DNA from: Tetragnatha versicolor
Lineage: Eukaryota; Arthropoda; Arachnida; Araneae; Tetragnathidae
Direction: 5' to 3'
DNA length: 64,000 nucleotides
Assembly (NCBI GenBank): GCA_024610705.1
Contig: JANDEH010000002.1
Coordinates: forward strand, 62,428,870 to 62,492,869
Of this stretch, positions 23,171 through 34,861 are shown one piece after another; within the stretch, counting starts at the first letter, position 1, and every line of letters begins with the position of its first letter. The notes beneath the pieces are model-generated. The model searched no databases. It saw nothing but the letters and a program-made list of their open reading frames with translations, and was not told the origin of the DNA. Position numbers and translations under genes: made by a program.

Positions 23171-24685
23171 TACTTATATCAATAATGCACCTTAGCATTC
23201 TCTAATGTGTCTTTAACAAAATACTATTATTAATGACAAAAAAGGATTCCTTTTATTTTTCTGATTTCATTTTTATTCCTAAAATAAAGGTATGAAAAAA
23301 ACTGTGTTCTAAAAGAAATCTGCATATTATGTACCCTACCAATTTAATTAACATACCATTAATGTAGCTATTAAAAATTTATAAGCAGATTCTAACACTT
23401 ATAAAAATTAAACAGCAATAACATTTTTATTTTAAATCTTAATATTTTTTCCCCATGAGTACCTCATATCAGGGAGGTGTGGAGGAGGATGTCGGACAAG
23501 TAAAAATTAATAAATTCAGTTATTAGGCAAGTCAAACTCAAATGAAATCTGTGAGCTTGGTTTATCTAACATTTTTTAACAATACTTATCATATATAACA
23601 TTAGCCATCATATTACTCTTAATTACTAACACAATAGCTTTAAATTTATTTTATATTTTAAATATTTTTCTTTTACAGATGTATGAAAAATTAAAAACAA
23701 ACTTCATATTTTTATTTGTGAAGCATAATACTTTCTGATTAAAAGCCTAATTATACTGCAAAAGCAAATACTCGAGTTATGCTGTTTGAAATTTTCTAGT
23801 ATATTAAAAAGTATTCTAGTCATTTAGTATAAATCAAGTAATCATAGTATTAAATAAAGTATTCTAGTATTAAATCATTAATAATGTTATCATTCTGCTC
23901 TTGGACAAAAGTGATCACATTAAGTAGAGATGACTGCATTAAAAATATTAAATATTTTTTAATTTCACCTCAATTTAATGTTTTTAGCATTTAACACATT
24001 GGATGTTATTTTACAAAATAATGAATACTTTAAGAGAACCTATATGAGAACAATAAAATTTACCTCGTTAGAACGATCCCTCAGAGGACTGTCGTTTTAT
24101 CAATAGTTATAATGAGTGAAATTAATATTATGATAAAGCAATTGGTAATTTTACTACTGATGGTTGAAACATTGGGGGGTTTGTTGTAAAAAGGTTCTTC
24201 TGTATATATAAAAAGAAATTGGAAATTACATGGAATAAATGTTAGTTATAGAGTAGAACCTTGATATTGATAGTGACCCTTCTGATAAAAAAAACATTTT
24301 CACCGAAAGTAAATTTATTTAATTGAAGTATTGCAGCCTATTTAAAGACCAAGAAAGGGTTACAGCCAAGCAAAGTAAACCAAAAAATACATAGATATGT
24401 ATAAGCACATAAACAAAGACAAACTGTAAAATAACTAATACATATACAAATAATTACAAATATTAATAAAATTAAAAATGTGGATACCGACTCGGCTGAG
24501 ACAATATCATTACACGATGCATTCCATTCATCAACTGTAGGAAAGAAAATTTTAAAATATTGGTCCTGCAAAAATAAGGTACTATCTGGGAGCTATTTTT
24601 AATAGTCTTAAAATTTGATTGATTATAAACTAAATATAATTAGAATTAATATAAAACCACTTAAATAATAAGGGGGAAAATTTTA

Positions 24686-25626
24686 GGTTCAATTCTGTTC
24701 GGACCTGGAAAAATTGTAACCTTCCCCGAACCTAATAGAATTTCCCCAAACCTTATGTATTGCTCCTATGGAGCTGGGAGGGGCTTTTCCCAAACCAGGT
24801 TCGTAAGTTTGGCCACTTTTTCCTGGTCCGATTCCCTTAAGGTCCCGCTAAATATCACCAAGTTTTTAAGAGCGCATTATATTAAAATATCAACAAATTT
24901 TTCTTATTTTTATTAATAAACTAAACAGTTATTGATCTAACTAAACATTTTAATCTATTAGTTTGAAATCATTTAGAAATATTTCTACTTTAAGGCAGGG
25001 TTGCTTGATTTAAATCACTTGATTTTTAAAAAAAAAATCATTCATTTAAATAAAAAATGTTAAACTGCCACAATTTAAATAAAAAATTAGTTGTATGCTT
25101 TAAAATGGTTTGCAAGATTATTTGAATTACAATTTTTTTAAATTCTGCTGGATTGTAACTGGGAGATAGGTTTAGGTTACTCTACATAAAATTGCCTGTA
25201 ATTTCAAGAAAAACTTTTACTACCAAAAACAAAAATGTTTATGAAAAGGGGTAAATAGCAGGGATTGGAATCAGTAATTGTGACAAACTATAAACAAGAA
25301 TTAAAATTTTTTTATCTAGTACATACTTTTTAAAATACAAGCATCTGAATGATTTTTATAGTTAGTCATATTTTCCTAACTATTGTTTTCTTTTACATAA
25401 CTACAGCGAATAGAGCTCTTTTCTCTATGTACATGACTGTCAATAGGTTGCTTATTTGATTTTATTTTTATTACTGATTATTATTTTAAAGAAAATTTTT
25501 ATTAGGCTAATTATTATTTTAAAGAAATAAGAATACATAAAACTTTTTGTAAAATTAATTTAACTGAATTATTATAATTCAAAGATAGATTAAAATTTGT
25601 ACATAAAATTTTAACGGAATTGAACC
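24686..25626. mobile_element. ~941-bp element with GGTTCAATTC ends and AAATTTTA duplication
   Basis: The left end GGTTCAATTCTGTT and right end AACGGAATTGAACC form an imperfect inverted pair. The 8 bases AAATTTTA sit immediately outside both ends (24,678-24,685 and 25,627-25,634). In AT-rich DNA that match could be chance, but with the inverted ends it is suggestive. Just inside, CCCGCTAAATATCACCAAG (24,844) matches in inverted orientation the sequence that ends at 55,210. It carries the nested insertion described next. Confidence 0.6.
24699..24830. mobile_element. Nested insertion with GGACCTGGAAAAA inverted ends
   Basis: GGACCTGGAAAAA near 24,700 is mirrored by TTTTTCCTGGTCC near 24,828. 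Between them CCTTATGTATTGCTCCTATGG and AAACCAGG match the right half of the element at 21,206-21,483. It interrupts the larger element between its GGTTCAATTC terminus and its CCCGCTAAATATC block, so it is the younger insertion. The boundaries are approximate. Confidence 0.6.
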
Positions 25627-25850
25627 AAATTTTAAGCAAAGGATTTTACGTCGAGTACTAAGGGGTAGTATTAATTAGGACAGGATAACCAATGTCAGTT
25701 ATTAATGATTCTAATAGCTTTATGCACATTGAAATATTTTGGTAATTATCTGTAGAGGAGGTATGAGGATCCCAAATAAGGACAGCATGATAAAACGGAT
25801 AAAATTATCACTATAATAAACAGTTGGTACTTTGGCATAGCTACAATAAG

Positions 25851-25947
25851 AGTTGACCAGCCGACATGTTCACCCACAGCTCTAATGATAACACACAACC
25901 ATATAGATCTAACTTGAGCTGTGGGTAAACATGGCGGATGGTCGACT
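25851..25947. repeat. 97-bp hairpin with GTGGGT-AACATG arms
   Basis: The arms are 25,851-25,881 and 25,917-25,947. They match as inverted repeats at about 27 of 31 positions, with a 35-base AT-rich loop. Each arm contains CCCACAGCT/AGCTGTGGG and an outward-facing ATG. The right-arm ATG (25,931) opens a 70-codon frame beginning MADGRLIEAV with no recognisable domain. The left-arm ATG runs into a stop after eight codons. It may be a small MITE or a structured non-coding site. Confidence 0.65.
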
Positions 25948-27585
25948 TATCGAAGCTGTGCCAGTACTTTTATTAATAGTCGTTGTTACACAGTGGTCAC
26001 TGTCAGGGGAAGTGACTAAAGAAATTTGGGCTAATATAAAATATGTACTAAAAACCCATTGGGCAGAAAGTTTGACTGCCAATTCTATTCACTGTTCACA
26101 GAGAGGGGTACCTAAGTGTTTTAGCATCAGCCATTGCTGGTGAACTTGCACCTATTGACATTTTAGAATGAAATTTGGAAATAGGAAAAAATTCTAGTTT
26201 TATTAATAAAAATTGCAATCTGAAAGTTTTGTCAATTTAAGAGAATATTGTGCTTAAAATGTCCAAAGCTTCTTGAAAAACAAATTAAAAGAACTATGAT
26301 GCCTTGTGTACATTACAAGGCTTCCAATTTTGTTTCCTATAATAATAGTTCTCTATTTTTTAGTTTTAAATTGCATTTTTAGAATGAGAATTTTAGAGAT
26401 GTCCACAAGGAAAAATATTAAGTAGTACTATTACTTTACACTTCCAGAAGGCATTATAGCATAAAGTTTTTAGTATTAATACTAGTTTAATATGATGACC
26501 CCCCAGAATGTAGAATAAAAATGTGACCAGAAAAGGAAGCACTAGCTCACCACACTCAATTGTAAAACTAGAGATACCTGCTTTAAAATCAAAAAAGAAT
26601 TTATTTACGAATTATAATGAAAGAAAAAGTCTTCAAAAGGACAGTGTGGGCGATAAGCCAAACATAACCTGACTAGTCATTGGCCCAGCAGTAAAACATG
26701 CATTACATACAGTACTACGATGAGTAGGCTGTAATACTACATATGAGCCAAATCACCAAGCATCATCAAAATATGACTGATAATACTATAGTCGTGTTGG
26801 AGCAAATTTTCAAACAGTTCTGATAGTCAATAACAATTTTTTGTATGGGTTTGAGAGTTGGCCTTCCAATGGATCAACGTTTCAAATTTTGATCAACTAA
26901 GGGTGGGTTTGTTACATGCGTTTAAAGCGACACAAACCCAAAACATCCAAATTATGACGTACATAACTTTGTCATACTGGACAAGAGATATAGTTCTGGG
27001 GAAATATTGGGTCTAAAACATTTTCTGCATCTAAATTCCTAATAATTTGGCCACCCACTGTAGCTTTAGGAAAACAGCAGTTATCACAAATTGTAAAAAA
27101 TTTTTAAACAATCAAAATAACTTGGTGGTTATTATTCAAGAATTTTTGGTGAAAAATACAACTATGCAAAAATTAACAAGCTCATTAAATAATAGGTATT
27201 GCAACTTATGACTGCAAAACAAAATTACACCCTCTAGTTTAAAAACATGAAGAAACTTATTCAGTTTGGAATAACTGCAGATTGAATGAAGAAATTAAGT
27301 CTACTAAAACTGAATATATTTTTCTCTCTCAAAAAGAAATAATATTTATGAGCTTACTGGCATTGGATGAGTTTAAAGAGTGATCTAAAGTCCTATTACC
27401 TCAGTCCATATTTTAACCAGAAAGGGCACACAAGCTACAGTTATAATTAAATTTAGAGAAATTAAGCCTTTCTGCTTAGAAAAGGGCAATCTAGCATGTT
27501 TTCAAACGAATTTCAAGGACTGTGCGAGCCTTGAGTGATTTATAAACTCTAAAAATTAAAAAAGAATTACTAGATACGTTCATAC

Positions 27586-27603
27586 ATCTCGCGTGTCGGC
27601 CAT
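27586..27603 (-). CDS. Possible short first coding exon behind the inverted 27-bp motif
   Basis: On the minus strand ATCAACAATGGCC gives an ATG at 27,603 with A at -3 and G at +4, a strong context. The frame is MADTRD and then a stop, unless GAT|GTATGA at 27,586/27,585 acts as a donor. The conserved 27-bp motif lies about 110 bases upstream in the same CpG-richer island. This mirrors the arrangement at 15,993-16,176 on the other strand. The donor is weak and no product can be named. Confidence 0.2.
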
Positions 27604-27712
27604 TGTTGATGTTTGTTTATTAGCGTCGGCGTCTCCTCAGCCACTCCTGCGCCAAAGCAGCCAAATCCTACCAGAATGGCGATTTATCACCCTGGATTGG
27701 CGATATAGGCCT

Positions 27713-27739
27713 GATCGACCGTACGGTTTGGGAATACGC
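27713..27739 (-). repeat. 27-bp motif, copy 2 (inverted relative to 15,993-16,019)
   Basis: It is identical over 27 bases to the reverse complement of copy 1. Read on the minus strand, flanking bases continue with partial identity (GATCAGGCCTATATCGCC against GATCGGGCCTTCTTGGCG). In one frame the changes are Arg/Gln, Phe/Tyr and Leu/Ile (VFPNRTVDRAFLA against VFPNRTVDQAYIA), which could reflect coding constraint but is short. Confidence 0.85.
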
Positions 27740-27785
27740 ATCCCGGAAACAACCGGAATTGGATTCGGGAAGGAAAATTGAACGC

Positions 27786-29968
27786 CCAATCTGTTCGCTG
27801 TAAAAGTCGTCGAGAAATGTTTATGGCGTTTTTTTTCTTCTCGCTGGTGCGGACCGGTCCCGAAAAATTCCTACTGCTCCCGAAGAACGAAATGAAAAGC
27901 GGAGGAAATGGAGGACTGGGGTATTTCTTATCGGGAACTTTTCCTAGCGCTGTCGAAAGTCGCAAATATATAAAATAAAACGAGTTGTCCGCCCAGTTAG
28001 GCACGGTCCAGACGTGACGCGAGAGTCAAGTTTAACTTCGAGGGACACAAAAAGAATATATAAATCTGCTGGAGGAAGAAAATTGAAACAAAGGGCTATC
28101 GGGATAAACTCTTTTTTTCTCTTGCGAGGATGTAAGGAATAAGCTGCAGCAGCGTCGAAGGGGAAAAGAGGAACATGCTGGAACTGACTGTTTTTTCAAT
28201 GAGAGGTATTTGGAATGATTTGGCATGAAATGTTTCCTGGAGTACAAATAAAAGGGAATTCTATGGGATTCTTTTGGATGGATGACCAAAATATGCAGTA
28301 AAAATTTTGTAAACCTAATAATTTAGTTGGAAGGAAATGTTTCAGTATATCTCTTTTAATCTACTTTACAATACTATATCATAAAGTTGTCTGTACTTTC
28401 TTTCTATCTCCATTGAAAAAAACTTGTAGTTGTTTTATTCCACACATTTAATTATATCTAATTTCAAATTAAAACTAAAGTGCAAGAAAGCACAGTGATA
28501 TGAAATCTGGATATTTCAAAAAAAATTTCAAGTTACAAAACAGACTTCGAATGTATATCTTCAGCAAAACACCTGAAATAGGAGAGTTTGAACCAGGAAA
28601 GATTAATTTCGAAATTTATCTCTAATTATCCTAATATTTTACAAGGGGAGAAACAACAATTATACGATTTTATGTTTGTAAGACTGCCAGGAAGTTAAGA
28701 GCAACAATTTTTGGTATTTGAGGAGAAAGTCCAATGCGGTACAAATGAGTGTGGTAAATGTTTAATTACTCATATACGTCACCAAAACAAATCTGAAATC
28801 TCCAAATGAAACTTTCTGAACTTAGTCGGTCAATGGATAAAATTAACAAAATTTCGCTTCGCCAACCTTTTTGGTATACGAAACTCTTTCCCCATTGTCA
28901 CAATTTGTCACCCCCTAGGCCTCTCATCGTTTTTTCTCCTTGATTAAATGAAAAATACAGTAACAACCGAACTATCTCCTTTGTGACATCACTAGTTAAT
29001 TTTTTTTGACAGTTTTACGATATGAAAACCTCACTAAACCTCACACGTGACAAAGCCATAAGGGTGACAAAAAACACAAGTTCATTTCGCAAAAACAATG
29101 ACAAAAAAAACTCCCATCCAAAAACAAAAGCGAGGCGTTATGACATCTGTCCTCCACCAAATGAAATCGCCGTCAACGAGACACGTGCCACCGTGCACCA
29201 ATCAGCGCTCGAGAATGCCAGGCACACCGCCGGCGTAACGAGAAGAAGCGAACAACAACACTCACCAACTGAGAACAGAAGAAAAAAGAGAAATTCCCTT
29301 CTCCTCCTAATGAAGCCCAAATAGAATGATGCTGGAAAAAGAAGGGCGAGATGGATAGAATATATTTTCTTCCACCGCCTCATCCGCGGAAGTCGTTGAG
29401 GAAAGAAGAAAAGAAAAGAGAATGAAGAGAACAAAAGAGCATGACGTCCATTTCACGGATCGCCGTCGATCGAGAACCGAATCGAACGACGAAGTCGGTC
29501 TCTTCTCCTTCCCCCTCTCTCTGCGAGGAGCAGTGAACTCTCCCTCCCTTGTGATGAATGTTACCTAAAAATGTCGTCTGCAGGGCAGTAAAGACTCCCT
29601 CAGTGAGTCAGCCTTTATTTTAGGGCGGAGCTGTTAATGCGAGTAAAGTGACACGTTCTGGGATCGACTGAAAGTGTTGCGTCATTATTCGGGAGGACAC
29701 AGAAGGTGTGACAAGAAAGGTTCATATCGCTACTTTTGAAATAAAAACATAGCTAGTTATCAAAACTCGAAAAAAAATATCCCTCAGATTAGCTCATTAA
29801 AACAAAAGGTATTATATTTATATGTAGAGTACGACGATTTTTAATGCTTACAGCTAATTAGAGGAAACTGATTTTGTAATCACACTTAATGTTTTTACAC
29901 CAATTGTAAATTGTTTATGTCCTGTATTTGGTTATCTATTATGACTCAGGGGTTTTAAGATACGAAGT
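27786..29968. other. Non-coding with CpG-richer parts at ~27,790-28,150 and ~29,020-29,700
   Basis: A TATATAAAATAAAA run at about 27,966 precedes CpG-richer sequence on the plus strand and might be a promoter, but no downstream frame supports it. The second island holds opposing frames of 98 and 100 codons (29,022-29,434) without recognisable content. TCAGTGAGTCAG lies near 29,600. Confidence 0.35.
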
Positions 29969-29976
29969 GTCTAAAT

Positions 29977-30473
29977 CAGTGGTTCCCAACAGGTGGTCCG
30001 CGGACCACTAGTGGTCCGTGAGGCCATCGGAGGTGGTCCGTGAGAAAATTTTTAAACATATCCAAAAATGTGTTGAAATTTAAAAAAAATAATTCCTTAA
30101 CAATCACACATCCCATGAAGTAGTAAGAAACGATAGATGAAAACCCTTTCCAGGTTTAATAGATCAACGAGCGGACATTTCCACTCACCTGAACAATTAT
30201 TGTCATTTGTAAAGTATCTTCGTCTTTAATGTATTTTATAAAAGGTATATTTTAAATTATTGTATATAAAATATTGTCATGATAATTTTTCTTTAAAGTT
30301 TAATAGATTATTTGATTTTCAGTTCCATTAAGATAATTATTTGAGACTGTTTCTGTACTTATTCAGAAAAATCAAACTTTACACCCTCTGTGAGGAATGA
30401 GTGCATTATGGTCCGCACGAGGTTCAAATTTAAGTGAAGTGGTCCGCGGACATTTTTGAGTTGGGAACCACTG
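29977..30473. mobile_element. 497-bp hAT-type MITE, TSD GTCTAAAT
   Basis: The ends CAGTGGTTCCCAAC and GTTGGGAACCACTG are perfect 14-base inverted repeats. GTCTAAAT is duplicated exactly outside both ends (29,969-29,976 and 30,474-30,481) and fits the hAT target pattern nTnnnnAn. Subterminal GGTCCGCGGACC sequences recur near both ends. The AT-rich core has no transposase frame. A related, eroded right end lies near 59,225-59,257. Confidence 0.95.
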
Positions 30474-30510
30474 GTCTAAATCAACGAAAGTTGACCCATG
30501 CTAAAGTATT

Positions 30511-30625
30511 AGCGAAATTCGTTTGAGTTGTTACTTTGGAGGAGCTAGACAGTGCCATAGGTTTTAATATCGAAATTCGTTGGAGTTGAGTTGTTACTTT
30601 CGTGGATTTAGACAATGCCTTCAAG
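30511..30625. repeat. Imperfect tandem repeat
   Basis: CGAAATTCGTTTGAGTTGTT, then TTACTTT and a TAGACARTGCC end, occurs twice in succession. The second copy has GAGTTGAGTTGTT, a small internal duplication. Confidence 0.7.
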
Positions 30626-33600
30626 ATATTATAAATTTCTTTTCTGTTTTATTTTATGTATATAAATAATGAAATAGGTGTAATAAAAATCATTATAATA
30701 AAACACTGCATTCTACAATAAAAAGCTTTTTTTTTTCGAAAGCTCGTATGTGTATGTAATACATTATATTCTGTACTAAAATTCCATATTTTTTAATAAA
30801 ATTAATGGACTCAAAACCTCAAAAGTAAAAAAAGCGTCACCCAAAAATAGCCATTTTAAAGATATATTTATTTTGGAACTTTTCGATATTAGCCGGCAAA
30901 GGCACCAAGTGTTCTCATAAATTAAAAAAAAATACAAAGTGAAAAGAATAAAAAATCTCAATAAAGTGTTGCTTATAATCGTGCTTATATTGTACTGTGT
31001 TGTCATGTGTAATTTGTAAACCTTCGCCAAGAATAACAAGATTCGAGCTTGGCTAATCTAAAAGTATTCAATTTTTATGTCTATTAAATTTGCGCACATT
31101 TCGCAAACTATAAATAGTGTCTACACACAATCGACTACCTCTTCAACCAAAGATAAGAAACCAACAACAACAGATCACCAAAACAATCAACCCACCTATT
31201 TATACCTACCCCAACACGGAAAAAAATCCTAATTCAATTTTCTCTCAAACAACGTCAAGACCGTTACAACAGGGCAATTTGTTACTCCAGGTAAGACATT
31301 CATCAACTCAATCCCGCGAAAAGAGAGCGAGCGCTCCGAAAACACATCAGGGAAAAAGAGAGGGAGATACACAAAGCTATCTTCCGCCGCCATCTTCACC
31401 AAAAGGTCCGAAGAAAAGAAAACGCAACTGGAAAAATATTATATCATGAAAGGGGAAAGAAAATGGACGTTTTTTCATTTTTTCTTCTTCTTCATCACCG
31501 ACCCGTTGCGTTTTTACAGTGCGGGCGTGGTGCGATCGGCCTTATTTGTATAGAGGAGAACTGGAAGGCCCTTTGTCAAGAACGCCGAGGTGTTATTAAA
31601 GAGAAAGTAGCGGGCATGCTAACGGGTACGTATGAATAAATCAAAAAAAAGGGAAGGGACTTTTTGATAACTTCACAAAAGCAGTTGAGTGTGGTGTCGT
31701 TGATTTCTAATGTATAAAACCAGTAGCCAGCGTTTCCCCTTACTACTTTCTACCAACCTGTTTAGTAATTAAAGAATAAAGCAATTTTTAATAATACTAT
31801 AACGTTAATGAGGTAGCTGTCAAGGACATGCTTTGATGGCTGGTCTTAGTGAAGGCAGTCTTGAAAACCAAGATTGAGGCCCGAAATTAGCAATGGACAA
31901 TACTTTTTTGGTGTGGATATCGAATAGACATAGAATAGTTTTACGTATTTAACGGTATTTGAGGTAATTGATTGCAGTCAATATAAAAATATTTCATAGG
32001 TAATGTGAAATTTAATAACAATGTAACGAGGTGATCTGAGTGACGAGTGTTCTTAGTAATAAAAAAAAATAAAAATAAAACTTACTGTTTATTAGAAATA
32101 ACAATAACATCAACATTTTAACAAGAGTGAAAAGTATTATTAACAAATAACCTCGTTATCAAGTTCATTGGGAGCTGGTAGAGAAACTGGTGCCGTGCTA
32201 AAATAATACATATAAATAGGAAATGTTAGTAAAAAGTATAGTGTGAGGAATCAACAGTAAATTCTTAAATAACAGAGCTAGCGGAGAAAAGTTGCCAGTA
32301 GCTAAAAGAGAAAAAAGGAAAACAGCTAAACGTTCTCAATACAGTTGTGAAGCGGCACCACAACAATATGAAGACTATCCAATGTGGCGTAGGGGTCATT
32401 TCGGACTATTCAATTTGGCCCTTGGTCTAAAATCTTGACTCCAGCATTATATTAGTCATGACTGAGTTAGCCGCCAATCGCTATGCATGGACGTTTGAAC
32501 CGGATTGTATAGGATTCCTCGTCATGACGTAAAAATAGTAGTTCTTCTCAAGTACAGAATTAGGGTCAAAAAGGAAAGCTTCAGAGTCATTGTTCTAACC
32601 CATATTCTTATCAAATGATGAAACAGTTTGCGGATTTAAACTCTGAATTACTATTATAACCGGAAAATCCGTTCCTGGCAAAAAAAGAGCAAAAACGAAT
32701 GACACGGGATGACGCAAAAACTAGCTCTGGATTTACAAGAACAGAAGGAATAAGCTGTCTGTCGTGCTAAATCCGATTTAAGTTATAGAACCACTAATAA
32801 CAGCTCAAGTGACAGTAATATTCTTCGGCAAAACGTGTCATCAGTACGAAAGAGAGACGTGAGAACACGTAAAAAAATGTCTCGATTCTCACGAAGATCA
32901 ATGACACAAAATCATACAGGTGACTTTTTTAGGATTATTTGCCTCAGCATGATAAAGTAGACTTCGGTTTAGTAGGAACTGGGATTAAGTTGAATAAAAT
33001 TTGCGAACAACATTGAGTATTATATTATTTCATTACAGGGATAAGATTGACAAAAAAGAAAAAAGTCTGAAAACTGCAAGAATCGATAAGAAGATCGTAA
33101 ACCAATCCAAATCAAATTATTTAGCTGCCTCAGATATGAAAATTTACCATAAGAAAGATCCTCATAAACCAAGAACATTCACAAAAAATGAAATATATGT
33201 AGTTTTTAGTTGAAAATTCCAGTTTATAAGCTGATTTTTTCCATTAAAAGTCTGAAATTTTTGTTGAAAAGTTTTTAAAAGTCTGAAAATCCTTCAAAAG
33301 TCTGAAAAATCTCATTTCTGTATTTAATACAAAATTTAATTGGATTTTAAAAATTGTTTTTAATGTTAGGTATTTTTTTTATTGTGAACGTCTTGACTCT
33401 TGATTAGTGTTCAATCATCCCAATAACCATATACATACAACGTTTTTCAACGATGAAGAATCAGAATTAAAACGTTTCATAATAAAAAAAGTAGAAACAG
33501 AACGCATGATTTTTTTTGTAAATGATGTTTCCTTACAGGAAGCGCCTATTCTGTAAATGTTGTTTTACAGCAAGAGCAGAGATTTTGCAGGGAAGCACCA

Positions 33601-34790
33601 CAGACAAAACTCCTACTACTAAAGTGTAAGAGAACCTAGTTACTGAGCAATGCCTTGAAAATAAATGGAATATGCCCCATATAGTTCCATCTCCTTTAAC
33701 CTATGATAGAACCAAAAATATTTTAATTTTCCATCAATGGGTACGCCAAACCAAAAGTGATCTCTATAATACATGGAAATGACGCTTATTTGTTCAGGTG
33801 CTACGCAAAGGATATCAATATTTGGGAATAGTGCTTGACGCTTTGGTGGGTCAACTTAAAAGAAGTGGATCTCTCACGAAATACAAACAAGCATCTGCAA
33901 GTTACATCATCTTTATCAGGAATGGCACGATTCATTCTGATCCAGAATCGATTTTTTTTGGATGCTTGGAAATTGATTGTAATAATCAACCTAATATATA
34001 GTAGGCCAAATCATCACTACAAACGTAGATTATTCGAGGGATTTTGTTTCAATGGATTTTACCGCAAAATATTTTTTCTGTCCAATGGCTTACAAAATAT
34101 TGATTTTTATCAAAATTTTTAAAACACCAACTGGGATTTGAAGTTGTATTAGTTGATAAATGTGTGGCGGTTTATTATATAGTAGCAACAATGATAAAAA
34201 TTGGTTATGAAAAATTAAATTAGGTGTTTAGAATATGTTGGGTGTGAGTGCACATAATTAATTGTGTTGTTCCTCAGGTTTATTATTGAACTTTTAGCTT
34301 AGACAACAACAATACTACATAAAGGTTCGGAAAAAAACTAAACGTTTGCCAAATTTTATGATTTTGGGTTTACAACACTGATTTCTAACAGCTCAAATAA
34401 AAAATTATTTTTTCCAAGATTGCTTCAATTTTTTCGTTGCAAATTTTAATACTTTACTTAGTAATTTAGGAGAGTAAACAAGGAAAATCAGAAGAAGGTA
34501 TCAAACTTTTTTAGCAATCAATCCGATCCATTCAAATCCGATAATCGATTCACGTAATTTAGCAACACATCGATTACAGAATCGATTCGGCGACAAATTC
34601 TGATAGGCCTGTTCAAGATATGGCAGACGAGCGAATCAGAGAAGGCTATCTTCGTTAATATTTGTTCTCTTTTGGGGCACGGTAGTTAATGGAGAGGATG
34701 CATGAAACGCATAAATATGTTTTCGTGACTTCTAACGAGAGGCGGGCGCACTCAAGCTGTGAAAACACGGGGTCGTTAAGTGGCCACGAA
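30626..34790. other. Non-coding; GC-richer patch ~31,250-31,640
   Basis: The patch contains a 110-codon frame (31,117-31,449), Gln- and Pro-rich, ending with a basic PKGPKKRKRNWK tract. A CCAG|GTAAGA donor-like site occurs inside it near 31,290. Neither is enough for a gene call. From 33,060 to 33,330 the word AAAAGTCTGAAA recurs several times. Near 34,510-34,590 ATCGATT words cluster. Confidence 0.35.
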
Positions 34791-34861
34791 TCGCCCGGGT
34801 CCCGTTATAAAGCGCCGCAGCTGAATCCATGCTAAAGAGACATCCGCTTTTATATTCATAA

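Larger units (their letters stand above)
16177..27540. other. 11-kb strongly AT-rich block, possible large intron
   Basis: From the donor at 16,177 to about 27,540 the GC-richer patches seen elsewhere are nearly absent. The DNA is A/T-run rich and stop-dense on both strands. The few GC-richer spots are the MITEs annotated separately. No exon with acceptor and donor is supportable inside. The composition would suit a long first intron, but no downstream exon was found to prove it. Confidence 0.5.

Noticed and set aside
16177..27712. Giant transposon (Maverick-like) bounded by the inverted 27-bp motifs
   Set aside because: There are no long frames for polymerase, integrase or capsid inside, the motifs are too short for its ends, and no target duplication is visible.
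31117..31449. 110-codon frame with a basic tail and an internal GTAAGA
   Set aside because: Low-complexity Gln/Pro/Lys composition and an internal donor-like site that would truncate it; no support for translation.
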